Source of the DNA: Sulfitobacter alexandrii
Lineage (GTDB): Bacteria > Pseudomonadota > Alphaproteobacteria > Rhodobacterales > Rhodobacteraceae
Direction: 5' to 3'
DNA: 64,000 nt
Assembly: GCF_001886735.1 (NCBI RefSeq)
Contig: NZ_CP018080.1
Coordinates: forward strand, 62,001-126,000
A program made the translations under genes and the position numbers. Below are positions 8,079 through 15,757 of this stretch, in pieces (within the stretch, counting starts at the first letter, position 1; every line of letters starts with the position of its first letter). The notes below the pieces were generated by a model. The model ran no database searches. It had not been told where the DNA came from and saw only the letters and a program-made list of their open reading frames with translations.

Positions 8079-8947
8079 TTCAGCCTCGGGTTCAGTTCGT
8101 CGCGCAGGAAGTCTCCGAAGAGGTTGATGCCGAAGACCAGCATCATGATCGCCACGCCGGGAAAGACGGAGGTCCACCACAGGCCGCTGAACAGCACGTC
8201 GAAGCCGTTCTTGATGAGCAGGCCCAGAGAGGGCTGGGTGATCGGGACGCCGACACCGAGAAAGCTCAGGCTGGCCTCGATCAGCACGAAGGTGCCGACC
8301 TGGATCGTCGCGATCACGATCAGCGGGGTCAGGACGTTCGGCAGCACGTGCTTGCGGATGATCTTGGCATTCGGCAGGCCCGCGACCTTGGCGGCCTGCA
8401 CGTATTCCTTTTCGATCTCGGACAGGGTCGAACCCCGCACGGTCCGGGCATAGACCACCCAGCCCACCGCCGTCAGGGCGATCAGCACCTTGTCGACTCC
8501 GGTGCCGACGGCGGACATCAGGAACAGCGCGATCAGGATGGAGGGGAAGGACAGTTGGATGTCCGCGATCCGCATGATGATCGAATCCACGATGCCGCCG
8601 TAGAACCCGGCGATCAGCCCCAGCAGGGTGCCGATGGTGCAGGAGGCGATCATCGCGACGATACCGATGAAGACCGATATCCGCGCGCCGTAGAGGATGG
8701 AGGCCCACACGTCCCGGCCCTGGCCGTCGGTTCCGAGCGGATAGCGCGCATCGCCCCCGTCGAGCCATACCGGAGGCTTGTAGCTGTCCATCAGGTCGAG
8801 AGACGCGATATCGTAGGGGTTCTGATCGACCAGGAACGGGCCGGCCAGCACCGCGAAGGCAAAGAGCGCCATCAGCGCGCTGCCGATGATGGCGGAGGCG
8901 CTGCGCTTGTAGTTGTGGAAGAATTCGGTGCGGAACACGCTGGTCAT
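8075..8947 (-). CDS. Dipeptide-type ABC importer permease, DppC/OppC type
   Basis: A 290-residue inner-membrane permease. It has the OppC N-terminal cytoplasmic stretch, a first transmembrane helix at about residues 18-40, a short periplasmic loop with the family motif YPLGTDGQGRDV, and a five-helix BPD_transp_1 core. The EAA loop that docks on the ATPases is visible around YVQAAKVAGLP. It lies 13 nt downstream of the DppB-like gene and overlaps the DppD-like gene, so the complex is co-translated. Nothing in the sequence fixes the cargo. Confidence 0.94.
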   Translation of the reverse strand: MTSVFRTEFFHNYKRSASAIIGSALMALFAFAVLAGPFLVDQNPYDIASLDLMDSYKPPVWLDGGDARYPLGTDGQGRDVWASILYGARISVFIGIVAMIASCTIGTLLGLIAGFYGGIVDSIIMRIADIQLSFPSILIALFLMSAVGTGVDKVLIALTAVGWVVYARTVRGSTLSEIEKEYVQAAKVAGLPNAKIIRKHVLPNVLTPLIVIATIQVGTFVLIEASLSFLGVGVPITQPSLGLLIKNGFDVLFSGLWWTSVFPGVAIMMLVFGINLFGDFLRDELNPRLK

Positions 8948-8960
8948 GGTCTTGTCCGTC

Positions 8961-9926
8961 TCATTTCAGGGTGATCCGCGGGTCGATCAGCGTGTAGACG
9001 AGATCCACCAGGAAGTTGATGACCACGAAGATCAGCGCCACGAGCATCAGGTAGACGACGATCACCGGGCGGTCGGCGCGATAGATCGAATCGATCAGCA
9101 GCTTGCCCATGCCGGGCCACGAAAAGATCGTTTCGGTGATGGTGGCGAAGGCAATCAGGTCGCCCAGTTGCAGGCCGAAGATCGTGACCACCGGGATCAG
9201 CGCGTTCTTGAGCCCGTGACGGTAGAGGACGTCCTTGCGGGTCACGCCCTTGGCGCGGGCGAATTTCATGAAGTCCTGCCGCGAGACCTCCATCATCCCG
9301 GCGCGGGTCATGCGCAGCAGAATGGCCATGGTGGCGAGCGACAGGGTGATCGCGGGCAGGGCGATGTGATGCCAGCCGTCCAGTGTCAGCAGGGAAATGC
9401 GCAAGCCGAAGATCTCTCCCGTGTCGCCCCGGCCGGACGAGGGAAAGACGCCCCAGTGCACCGCGAAGAGATAGATCAGCACCATGCCGACCCAGAAGCC
9501 CGGCAAAGAGATGCCCAGCAGCGATCCGGCCATGATGGTGCGGCTGATACGCCCGTTGGGGTTGGCCCCGGCGTAGACACCCAGAGGGATGGCGACGATC
9601 ACGGCGAGCACCATGGCGACCAGAACCATCTCGACGGTCGCGGGCAGGCGTTCGAGGATCAGCGTCATCGCGGGCTGGCGGAACACGTAGGAGCGGCCGA
9701 AGTCGCCCTGAACGAGTGAAGAGATGAATTTCCAGTACTGGACCAGCAGCGATTCATCGAGCCCCAGCAGACGGCGGGCCTGTGCGATCTCGGCATCGGT
9801 GGCGTCGATCGGAACGACCATGAACACCGGGTCTCCGGTGAAGCTCATCATCATGAAGACGATCACGGACACGATCCAGAGGACAAGGATCATCTGGATG
9901 AGCCGTTTCAGCAGGTAGCCTAGCAT
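8961..9926 (-). CDS. Dipeptide-type ABC importer permease, DppB/OppB type
   Basis: A 321-residue inner-membrane permease. It starts with the DppB-type helix MLGYLLKRLIQMILVLWIV, followed by the periplasmic segment containing LLGLDESLLVQYWKF and the repeated GDFGRSY motif. The core helices and the EAA loop (RQDFMKFARAKGV) follow. It pairs with the DppC-like permease 13 nt downstream. It is separated from the upstream binding-protein gene by 80 nt that hold a strong GC hairpin, a common way to keep binding-protein mRNA more abundant than permease mRNA. Confidence 0.94.
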   Translation of the reverse strand: MLGYLLKRLIQMILVLWIVSVIVFMMMSFTGDPVFMVVPIDATDAEIAQARRLLGLDESLLVQYWKFISSLVQGDFGRSYVFRQPAMTLILERLPATVEMVLVAMVLAVIVAIPLGVYAGANPNGRISRTIMAGSLLGISLPGFWVGMVLIYLFAVHWGVFPSSGRGDTGEIFGLRISLLTLDGWHHIALPAITLSLATMAILLRMTRAGMMEVSRQDFMKFARAKGVTRKDVLYRHGLKNALIPVVTIFGLQLGDLIAFATITETIFSWPGMGKLLIDSIYRADRPVIVVYLMLVALIFVVINFLVDLVYTLIDPRITLK

Positions 9927-9959
9927 GTGGTGGGACAGTCCAATCAGTCGGAATTACGA

Positions 9960-9989
9960 ACCCCCGCCCGCGCGTGCGCCGGCGGGGGT
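9960..9989 (-). other. Intercistronic GC hairpin between binding-protein and permease genes
   Basis: ACCCCCGCC (9960-9968) pairs perfectly with GGCGGGGGT (9981-9989) around a 12-nt loop. It sits 17 nt past the binding-protein stop codon in the direction of transcription. No T-run follows, so it is more likely an mRNA stabiliser or partial attenuator than a full terminator. Differential expression is inference. Confidence 0.6.
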
Positions 9990-10006
9990 CATGGCGATGT
10001 GGAGGC

Positions 10007-11560
10007 TTATTCGACGTCCATGTCGTAGGCCCAGATGAACTTGTCGGTGCGCGGCTCGAGGGTGACACCGTCACGCACGCCGTAGATGTCCTGCTCGTAG
10101 TGGAGCGGGATCATCGGGATTTCCGCCATCAGCAGCTTGGTGGCTTCCTGCAGGATCTCGTCGCGCTTCTCGAGGCTGGGTGTCGCGTCCGCCTCGTCGA
10201 CAAGCTTGTCGAGCTCCGCGTTGGAGAAGGAGCCGCGGTTGACCTGGCCGTAGCCTTCACGCTTGTCGCGGGTGTAGAACAGCGCGCCGTACATGGAGCC
10301 CGCATCGCCGGCCGGCACGTCCCAGCCCGACATGATGAAGCTTGAGTTCTCGGTCGGTACGCGGATGTAGCCCCAGAAGTTGGACTTCGGCATGATGTTG
10401 AGGTTCAGCGTGATGCCCACCTTGGCCAGCATCGATGCCAGCGCCTGCGCGATCTGAGCGTCGTTGACATAGCGGTTGTTCGTGGCGTCGAGCGTCATGG
10501 TGAAACCGTCGGGGTAGCCCGCTTCGGCCAGCAGTTCCTTGGATTTCTCGATATCCATCGGATACATCTCGCGGAAGTTCATCCCGTCGACGTAGCCGGT
10601 GTGGGACGCCGGAACGAATTGCTCGGACGGGGTCGCAAGGCCGTTCATGACGATCTTGTTGATGGCGTCGACGTCGATCGCCCGCGCGATGGCCTCGCGC
10701 ACGCGCTGGTCGGTCATCGGGTTGTCACCCTCGATGGTCGGGGACTTTTCGCGCGTGTCCATCGCCAGCACGACGTTCAGCAGGCTGGGGCGGGTGATGA
10801 CCTCGAACCCTTCCTCGTTGCGCACACGCTCCACATCGCGGACCGCGAGATCCTGGATCACGTCCACCTCGCCGGTGAGCAGCGCCGCGGTGCGGGTGGC
10901 GGGGTTGGTGATCGGTCGGAAGGTCACGGTCTTGATCTTGGGCGCGCCGGCCCAGTATTCGTCGAAGGCGCTCAGGACCAGCTTTTCTTCCTTGATCCAT
11001 TCTTCAAGCATGTAGGGACCGGTGCCCATGGGCTTGAGGTCCATCTGCTCGTCGCCGGTCTCGGTGGTGTATTCCTCGTCGAGGATCAGCACTTCGGCCA
11101 GGTCGTTCGGCAGAACGGCGTAGGGCTGCGGGGTGGTGATCTCGACCGTCAGGTCGTCGATCGCCTTGATTTCCGCGATGTTGGCCACAAGGTCGGGGCG
11201 GATGGATTCGCGCGCCTTGTTGACGGTGAAAACCACGTCGTCGGCGGTGAAGGCGTTGCCGTTGTGAAAGGTCACACCCTCGCGCAGCTTGAACCGCCAT
11301 GTCGTGTCATCGACGTTCTCCCAGCTTTCGGCGAGACCGGGGCCGAAGGTCAGGTCGGCGCTGCGCTTCACCAGCGGGTCGTACAGGTGGTAGTACATGA
11401 TGTTGGATGACAGCTCCTCGCCCGCGAGGGGGTAGAGGTGGCTGGGGTCTGCGGTCAGGCCGATGGTGACGGACTTTTCCTGGGCGACGGCCCCCGTGGC
11501 GGCCAGGATGGCCACCCCGACGGCACCGGCGCGCAGCGCGGATTGGGACAGGTATTTCAT
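10007..11560 (-). CDS. Periplasmic solute-binding protein of the Dpp/Opp-type importer (SBP_bac_5)
   Basis: A 517-residue secreted binding protein. The signal peptide covers about residues 1-26 (hydrophobic AGAVGVAILAATGAVA, cleavage near AVAQE). The mature part shows family landmarks VTFHNGNAFTADDVVF, GTGPYMLEEW and DQRVREAIARAIDVDAI. It captures the cargo for the permeases and ATPases encoded next. A good ribosome site (AGAGGAG) lies just before the ATG at 11560. It is 82 nt downstream of the VOC gene on the same strand, so both probably share the GntR-controlled promoter near 12100. The ligand is not readable; the surrounding enzymes suggest a hydantoin, ureide or amide. Confidence 0.93.
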   Translation of the reverse strand: MKYLSQSALRAGAVGVAILAATGAVAQEKSVTIGLTADPSHLYPLAGEELSSNIMYYHLYDPLVKRSADLTFGPGLAESWENVDDTTWRFKLREGVTFHNGNAFTADDVVFTVNKARESIRPDLVANIAEIKAIDDLTVEITTPQPYAVLPNDLAEVLILDEEYTTETGDEQMDLKPMGTGPYMLEEWIKEEKLVLSAFDEYWAGAPKIKTVTFRPITNPATRTAALLTGEVDVIQDLAVRDVERVRNEEGFEVITRPSLLNVVLAMDTREKSPTIEGDNPMTDQRVREAIARAIDVDAINKIVMNGLATPSEQFVPASHTGYVDGMNFREMYPMDIEKSKELLAEAGYPDGFTMTLDATNNRYVNDAQIAQALASMLAKVGITLNLNIMPKSNFWGYIRVPTENSSFIMSGWDVPAGDAGSMYGALFYTRDKREGYGQVNRGSFSNAELDKLVDEADATPSLEKRDEILQEATKLLMAEIPMIPLHYEQDIYGVRDGVTLEPRTDKFIWAYDMDVE

Positions 11561-11642
11561 GTAAGCTCCTCTTGCTGGATCAGGGTTTCGGGCGATTCTT
11601 GCGCCCTTGGTTGTTGTTTTCTTGTCTTTGGAAGGGGCCGTA

Positions 11643-12044
11643 TCAGTGGCCCGGCTTCGCGGTCTGGACCTCGATCTGGTAACCTTCGGGGTCGGTCATC
11701 GCGAAGGCGCGGATGCCCAGCTCCTCGCTGTCGCGCAGCTCCGTCAGCCCGCCCACGCCCTGGGATTTGACCCAGTCGTACCAGGCGTCGACATCGGGCA
11801 CGCGCAGGCAAAGCTGCACCGTCTTCTGTTCGGCCCATTTCTGCATGCCCCGTGTTTCGTCCACGAGCCCGACGTGGGCCACGCCCTCGATCCCGTAGAT
11901 CTTGGACCAGCCCTGGTCGATCGCCAGTTCGAAGCCGAGGACGTTCTCGTAGAACGCCATCGCGCGCGGGATGTCGCGGTAATACTGGAACGTGATCGCC
12001 TTGATGACGCCGTCACGGGGCCGCGATGGGCTGTCTGCAGTCAT
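11643..12044 (-). CDS. VOC (glyoxalase/bleomycin-resistance/dioxygenase) superfamily protein
   Basis: A 133-residue single VOC domain: two betaalphabetabetabeta modules with motifs ITFQYYRDIPRAMAFYENVLGF and MTDPEGYQIEVQ, the latter carrying the usual C-terminal metal-ligand Glu. VOC enzymes use a divalent metal for isomerisation, epimerisation, ring cleavage or binding of small molecules. I chose the ATG at 12044 because AAGGTGAG lies 7 nt upstream of it. An in-frame ATG at 12095 lies inside the promoter/operator. It is the first gene of the leftward operon. An epimerase-like or lactoylglutathione-lyase-like role in the island is possible but unproven. Confidence 0.85.
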   Translation of the reverse strand: MTADSPSRPRDGVIKAITFQYYRDIPRAMAFYENVLGFELAIDQGWSKIYGIEGVAHVGLVDETRGMQKWAEQKTVQLCLRVPDVDAWYDWVKSQGVGGLTELRDSEELGIRAFAMTDPEGYQIEVQTAKPGH

Positions 12045-12070
12045 GTGATTTCTCACCTTCGTCATGTTGG

Positions 12071-12106
12071 TATCCAGATGGTATACACACCGCATGCACT
12101 GTCAAC
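12071..12106 (-). promoter_or_regulatory. Promoter with GntR-type operator for the leftward operon
   Basis: On the minus strand a perfect -35 hexamer TTGACA (12101-12106) is followed after 16 nt by TACCAT (12079-12084). The -10 region overlaps ATGGTATACAC (plus-strand 12079-12089), which recurs in front of the hydantoinase gene. A second partial copy, GTATCC, lies at 12071-12076. The centre GTATAC is palindromic, as in many FadR/FCD-family operators. Binding by the adjacent GntR protein is inferred. Confidence 0.6.
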
Positions 12107-12147
12107 AGCCCTTGCGCGGAAATTCCGCGCGGCGGCTGCCGGGGCGG

Positions 12148-12795
12148 TCAGAACGGGTGATTGATCCGTGAAATGATCGATTCGCGGACATTCGTCAGGT
12201 GCAGTTTCATGGCCGCGGCCGCCTCTTCGGGGTCCTGGCCCGTGATCGCGTCGATGATGGCCAGATGCTCGTGGCAGCCGGGCAGGAGCCGGTCGGGGAT
12301 CGAGCCTTGGTCGAACATGCGTGTCTTGTTCTTAAGTCCTTCAATCAACTCGCAAAGAAGCTTCGACCCGGCAAGGCGCGCGATCTCCAGATGGAGGTGC
12401 GAATCGAGGTCGGAATGTGCCCGCGAATCGGGGCGCGGACCCTCTATGAAGCCGGCGATCCGGCTTCGGATCGGCAGCAGCGTTTCGGCGGAACGTATGG
12501 AAAGTGCTGCTTTTTTAGCCGTTTCGCATTCCAGCAGGCTGCGCGCGTGCAGGATCTCCATGATCTCGCTCAGGGATACCCGGCTGACGACGGGGGTGCT
12601 GCCATTCGCGCGGGTGGCCAGCCCTTCGCTGATCAACTGTCCGATGGCTTCGCGGACCGGGGTGCGCGAGACGCCGAGCTGGTCCGCGAACTTCTTTTCC
12701 CGCAGCAGGGTGCCCGGTTCCAGCGTGCCGTCGAGGATCATCGCCTTCATGCGCTGAAAGGTCGTATCCCCAAGAGTTTGCACTGTTTCGACCAT
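12148..12795 (-). CDS. GntR-family transcriptional regulator (FadR/FCD type)
   Basis: A 215-residue regulator. The N-terminal winged helix-turn-helix (about residues 8-75) shows the GntR signature LREKKFADQLGVSRTPVREAIGQL. The C-terminal all-helical FCD domain carries the metal/ligand pattern DLDSHLHLEI and later HEHLAIIDAI. FCD regulators usually repress and are released by an organic-acid-like inducer. It lies between the leftward catabolic operon and the divergent hydantoinase gene, and both of those promoters contain ATGGTATACAC. It is therefore the obvious candidate local regulator of the island. Its own promoter region contains a related ATCTGGTATC element, which would allow autoregulation. 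Confidence 0.92.
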   Translation of the reverse strand: MVETVQTLGDTTFQRMKAMILDGTLEPGTLLREKKFADQLGVSRTPVREAIGQLISEGLATRANGSTPVVSRVSLSEIMEILHARSLLECETAKKAALSIRSAETLLPIRSRIAGFIEGPRPDSRAHSDLDSHLHLEIARLAGSKLLCELIEGLKNKTRMFDQGSIPDRLLPGCHEHLAIIDAITGQDPEEAAAAMKLHLTNVRESIISRINHPF

Positions 12796-12852
12796 CGCAC
12801 TCGCCTTCTCGTTAACGGACAGATACCAGATTACCGGTCGTCACCATGATAG

Positions 12853-12883
12853 TTGTTTGCAAATGGTATACACTCGGTATTTT
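12853..12883 (+). promoter_or_regulatory. Promoter/operator region of the hydantoinase gene
   Basis: The motif ATGGTATACAC (12863-12873) is identical to the one in the opposite promoter near 12080. It lies between a possible -35 (TTGTTT, 12853-12858) and an AT-rich -10 (TATTTT, 12878-12883, spacing slightly long). The core elements are weak, but the repeated operator motif is clear. Confidence 0.5.
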
Positions 12884-12912
12884 ATTTAGCCAAACATTGG
12901 ATCGAGGTTGGC

Positions 12913-14307
12913 ATGGCAAATTCACGATACGACACGGTGATCACGGGTGGCACGGTGGTCACGCCCGAGGGCATCCGGCAGGCGGATGTGGCGATCGACG
13001 GGGGGCGGATCGCCGCCATCGGGGACGACCTTGCGGCACGGGGCACAGATCTGATCGACGCGGGCGACCGCATCGTTCTGCCCGGCGGCGTGGACACCCA
13101 CTGCCATATCGAACAGGTTTCGGGCGCGGGCCTGCTGAACGCGGACACTTTCGAGACCGCCACGCGGTCCGCCGCGTTCGGCGGCACCACGACGGTCGTT
13201 TCCTTTGCCGCGCAGCATCCGGGGCAGCGGGTGGGGCAGGTGGTAGCGGATTATGCCGTGCTGGCGGAAAAGGGCGCGATCACCGATTACGCGTTTCACA
13301 TGATCGTTGCCGACACGGGCAACGGCAATCTGGCGGAAGATATCCCCGCACTGATCGCGCAGGGGCACCGGTCGATCAAGGTTTTCACGACCTACGACAA
13401 GGTTCGGCTGGACGACAAATCCATCCTCGACATCCTCGATGTCGCGCGGCGGGACGGCGCGCTGGTCTGTTTTCATGCCGAGAACGACGGACTGATCCGC
13501 AACGCGACCGAGAAACTGCTTGCCGCGGGCAAGACCGCGCCGAAGTACCACGCGCAATCGCATCCCCGCGAAGCGGAGATCGAGGCCATCGACCGGATGT
13601 GCCGTTTCGCCGAATATACCGGGGCGCGGATCATGATCTTTCACGTGTCGACCCGGGAAGGCGCGGAGATCGTGCGGCGGGCCCGTGCAAGGGGCGTGCC
13701 GGTGGAGGCGGAGACCTGTCCGCATTACCTGTTCATGACGGTGGACGTGCTGGACGGCGAGAATCCGGCGCGGTTCATGTGCTCGCCTCCCCAGCGGACG
13801 ACGGACGATCAGGAAGCCCTTTGGGCGGCGCTGGCGGACGGCACCCTGCAACTGGTCACGTCGGATCACGCCCCCTACCGGATGGACGATACGGGCAAGT
13901 TCGTGCACGGGCGCGATGTCGCCTTCAACCGGATCGCGAACGGGATGCCGGGGCTTGAAACCCGGCTGCCGCTCATGTTCGACGCGATGGTCAGCCGCGG
14001 CCGCGCCGGGCTGGAAGCCTTTGCCGAGGTGACCGCCGCGGCGCCCGCCCGCGCGTTCGGGCTGGACCGAAAGGGCCGGATCGACGTCGGCTGCGATGCG
14101 GATATCGTGATCTGGGATCCGAAGCGGACGCAGACCTACGGCGCAGACGACCTGCATGACAACGTGGGCTACAATCCCTTTGAAGGGACAACGGTCACCG
14201 GCCTGCCGGTGCACGTCCTGTCGAGAGGCGAAACGCTGGTCAGGGACGGGGCGCTCGAGGTGACGGCGGGCAGAGGCACCTGGCAGCCCATGGTCTGGCG
14301 CGACTGA
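12913..14307 (+). CDS. D-hydantoinase/dihydropyrimidinase-like amidohydrolase
   Basis: A 464-residue cyclic-amide hydrolase that opens hydantoins or dihydropyrimidines to N-carbamoyl amino acids. Binuclear-metal ligands are visible: His63 and His65 (DTHCHIE), the carboxylated Lys156 (SIKVFTTYDK), His188 (FHAEN), His244 (FHVST) and Asp318 (TSDHAPY). The length and the order of motifs match the family. The ATG at 12913 has GAGG upstream; an in-frame earlier codon at 12853 lies within the promoter. It is transcribed away from its likely GntR regulator. With the racemase at 2521-3180 and the nitrilase-fold amidase at 1-766 it completes a hydantoin pathway. Allantoinase or phenylhydantoinase specificity cannot be excluded. 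Confidence 0.93.
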   Translation: MANSRYDTVITGGTVVTPEGIRQADVAIDGGRIAAIGDDLAARGTDLIDAGDRIVLPGGVDTHCHIEQVSGAGLLNADTFETATRSAAFGGTTTVVSFAAQHPGQRVGQVVADYAVLAEKGAITDYAFHMIVADTGNGNLAEDIPALIAQGHRSIKVFTTYDKVRLDDKSILDILDVARRDGALVCFHAENDGLIRNATEKLLAAGKTAPKYHAQSHPREAEIEAIDRMCRFAEYTGARIMIFHVSTREGAEIVRRARARGVPVEAETCPHYLFMTVDVLDGENPARFMCSPPQRTTDDQEALWAALADGTLQLVTSDHAPYRMDDTGKFVHGRDVAFNRIANGMPGLETRLPLMFDAMVSRGRAGLEAFAEVTAAAPARAFGLDRKGRIDVGCDADIVIWDPKRTQTYGADDLHDNVGYNPFEGTTVTGLPVHVLSRGETLVRDGALEVTAGRGTWQPMVWRD

Positions 14308-14395
14308 CGGTTCCTGCCCCGGTGGCGGATCCACGCCGCCGGGCCGGATGACGCGGATCGCGCTGCGGCGGTTCCGGCAGGTCTGGGCATTGCAG

Positions 14396-14473
14396 AAAAC
14401 AAGAAGGCGGCACCCGGGAGGAGGATGCCGCCATTTATGTGCGCCGGTCCGGGAGGAGGAGAAGACCGGCTAC
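14396..14473 (-). ncRNA. Predicted cuckoo/CcsR-type sRNA with two CCUCCUCCC hairpin loops
   Basis: On the minus strand two hairpins follow each other. GCCGGTC/GACCGGC (14443-14470) has a 14-nt loop containing CCTCCTCCC. After a 10-nt linker, GGCGGCA/TGCCGCC (14406-14432) has a 13-nt loop that again contains CCTCCTCCC. The second hairpin is followed by TTCTTGTTTT, a terminator-like tract. The exact anti-Shine-Dalgarno motif in both loops and the length of about 78 nt match the alphaproteobacterial cuckoo RNAs (CcsR in Rhodobacter, alpha-r14 in rhizobia), which are stress-related. No DUF1127 gene precedes it here, unlike the Rhodobacter locus. The ends are predicted from the promoter and terminator, not measured. 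Confidence 0.75.
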
Positions 14474-14479
14474 AGGTCG

Positions 14480-14508
14480 GATATAGCGCTAACGCTGCGG
14501 CTGCACAA
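14480..14508 (-). promoter_or_regulatory. Predicted promoter of the CCUCCUCCC-loop sRNA
   Basis: Minus-strand TTGTGC (14503-14508), a 17-nt spacer and TATATC (14480-14485) place a start near 14473, immediately before the first hairpin. It lies in the 50-nt space after the thiolase stop. Whether an alternative sigma factor (RpoH type, as for CcsR RNAs) reads it cannot be decided from sequence. Confidence 0.5.
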
Positions 14509-14557
14509 TAGACGCGCCATGCAATTTCTGCATTGCGGCATTGCATCCGTGGCGGAG

Positions 14558-15757
14558 TTACACCGCCTCCACAGCGATGGCGATGCCCTGTCCGACGCCG
14601 ATGCACATGGTCGCCAGCGCCTTCTGCCCCGGTTCCAGACCCAGCATCGCAGATCCGGTGATCCGCGCGCCGGACATGCCCAGGGGATGACCGAGCGCGA
14701 TGGCACCGCCATTGGGGTTCACACGGGCGTCGTCGTCGGCGATGCCAAGGTCGCGCAGGGTGGCCAGCCCTTGTGAGGCGAAGGCTTCGTTCAGTTCGAT
14801 GACCGAGAAATCCTGCTGCTTCAGTCCGAGCCGCGCCATCAGCTTTTTCGACGCGGGGGCCGGACCCATGCCCATGATGCGCGGCGGCACCCCGGCGGTG
14901 GCACCACCCAGCACCTTGGCAATGGGTTTCAGCCCATGTTTCTCGGCGGCCTCGGCGGAGGCGATGATCAGCGCGGCGGCGCCGTCGTTGACACCCGAGG
15001 CGTTGCCCGCGGTGATCGTGCCGTCCGCCTTGACGAAGGGTTTGAGCTTTTGCAGCGCTTCCGCCGTGGTGTCGGGGCGGGGATGTTCGTCCTGTGACAC
15101 AACGACCGGGTCGCCCCTGCGCTGCGGGATGCTGACCGGGACGATCTCTTTGGCGAGGCGTCCGTTTTCCATGGCGGCACCGGCCTTGTGCTGTGACCGC
15201 AGGGCAAAGGCGTCCTGATCCTCGCGGGCGATGCCGAAATCTTCGGCGACGTTCTCGGCCGTCTCTGGCATGGAATCGACGCCGTACTGGGACTTCATCA
15301 GCCTGTTCACAAAGCGCCAGCCGATGGTGGTGTCGAAGACCTCGTTGCTGCGCGAAAAGGCGGCGTCGGCCTTGGGCATCACGAAGGGCGCGCGCGACAT
15401 GCTTTCGACGCCACCGGCGACGATCAGATCCGCCTCCCCGGCGCGGATCGCGCGGGCAGCGGTGATGATCGCATCCATGCCCGACCCGCACAGGCGGTTG
15501 ATCGTGGCGCCCGGCACCGCATCGGGATAGCCGGCCAGCAGCAGCGACATGCGCGCGACGTTGCGGTTGTCCTCGCCCGCCTGATTGGCGCAGCCGAAAA
15601 GCACTTCGTCGATGGCCGACAGGTCCATGTCGGGGTTGCGGTCGGCCAGCGCCCTGAGCGGGATCGCCCCGAGGTCGTCCGCCCGGACGGAGGACAGTGC
15701 GCCGCCGTAGCGGCCGATGGGGGTGCGGATGTAGTCGCAGATATAGACGTCGTTCAT
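14558..15757 (-). CDS. pcaF: Beta-ketoadipyl-CoA thiolase
   Basis: A 399-residue thiolase that cleaves 3-oxoadipyl-CoA to succinyl-CoA and acetyl-CoA, the last step of the beta-ketoadipate pathway. The nucleophile is Cys90 (INRLCGSGMDA). The C-terminal half has NEAFA, the catalytic GHPLG histidine and the second cysteine in CIGVGQGIA. The start MNDVYICDYIRTPIGRYGG is characteristic of PcaF/PaaJ thiolases. It overlaps the pcaJ stop by 4 nt. With pcaI and pcaJ it forms pcaIJF, so PcaF is a better name than a generic acetyl-CoA acetyltransferase. Confidence 0.94.
   Translation of the reverse strand: MNDVYICDYIRTPIGRYGGALSSVRADDLGAIPLRALADRNPDMDLSAIDEVLFGCANQAGEDNRNVARMSLLLAGYPDAVPGATINRLCGSGMDAIITAARAIRAGEADLIVAGGVESMSRAPFVMPKADAAFSRSNEVFDTTIGWRFVNRLMKSQYGVDSMPETAENVAEDFGIAREDQDAFALRSQHKAGAAMENGRLAKEIVPVSIPQRRGDPVVVSQDEHPRPDTTAEALQKLKPFVKADGTITAGNASGVNDGAAALIIASAEAAEKHGLKPIAKVLGGATAGVPPRIMGMGPAPASKKLMARLGLKQQDFSVIELNEAFASQGLATLRDLGIADDDARVNPNGGAIALGHPLGMSGARITGSAMLGLEPGQKALATMCIGVGQGIAIAVEAV

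Noticed and set aside
7071..8453. Long plus-strand open frame opposite the importer ATPase genes
   Set aside because: It is His/Arg/Gly-rich antisense sequence without domain features. High GC content produces such frames.
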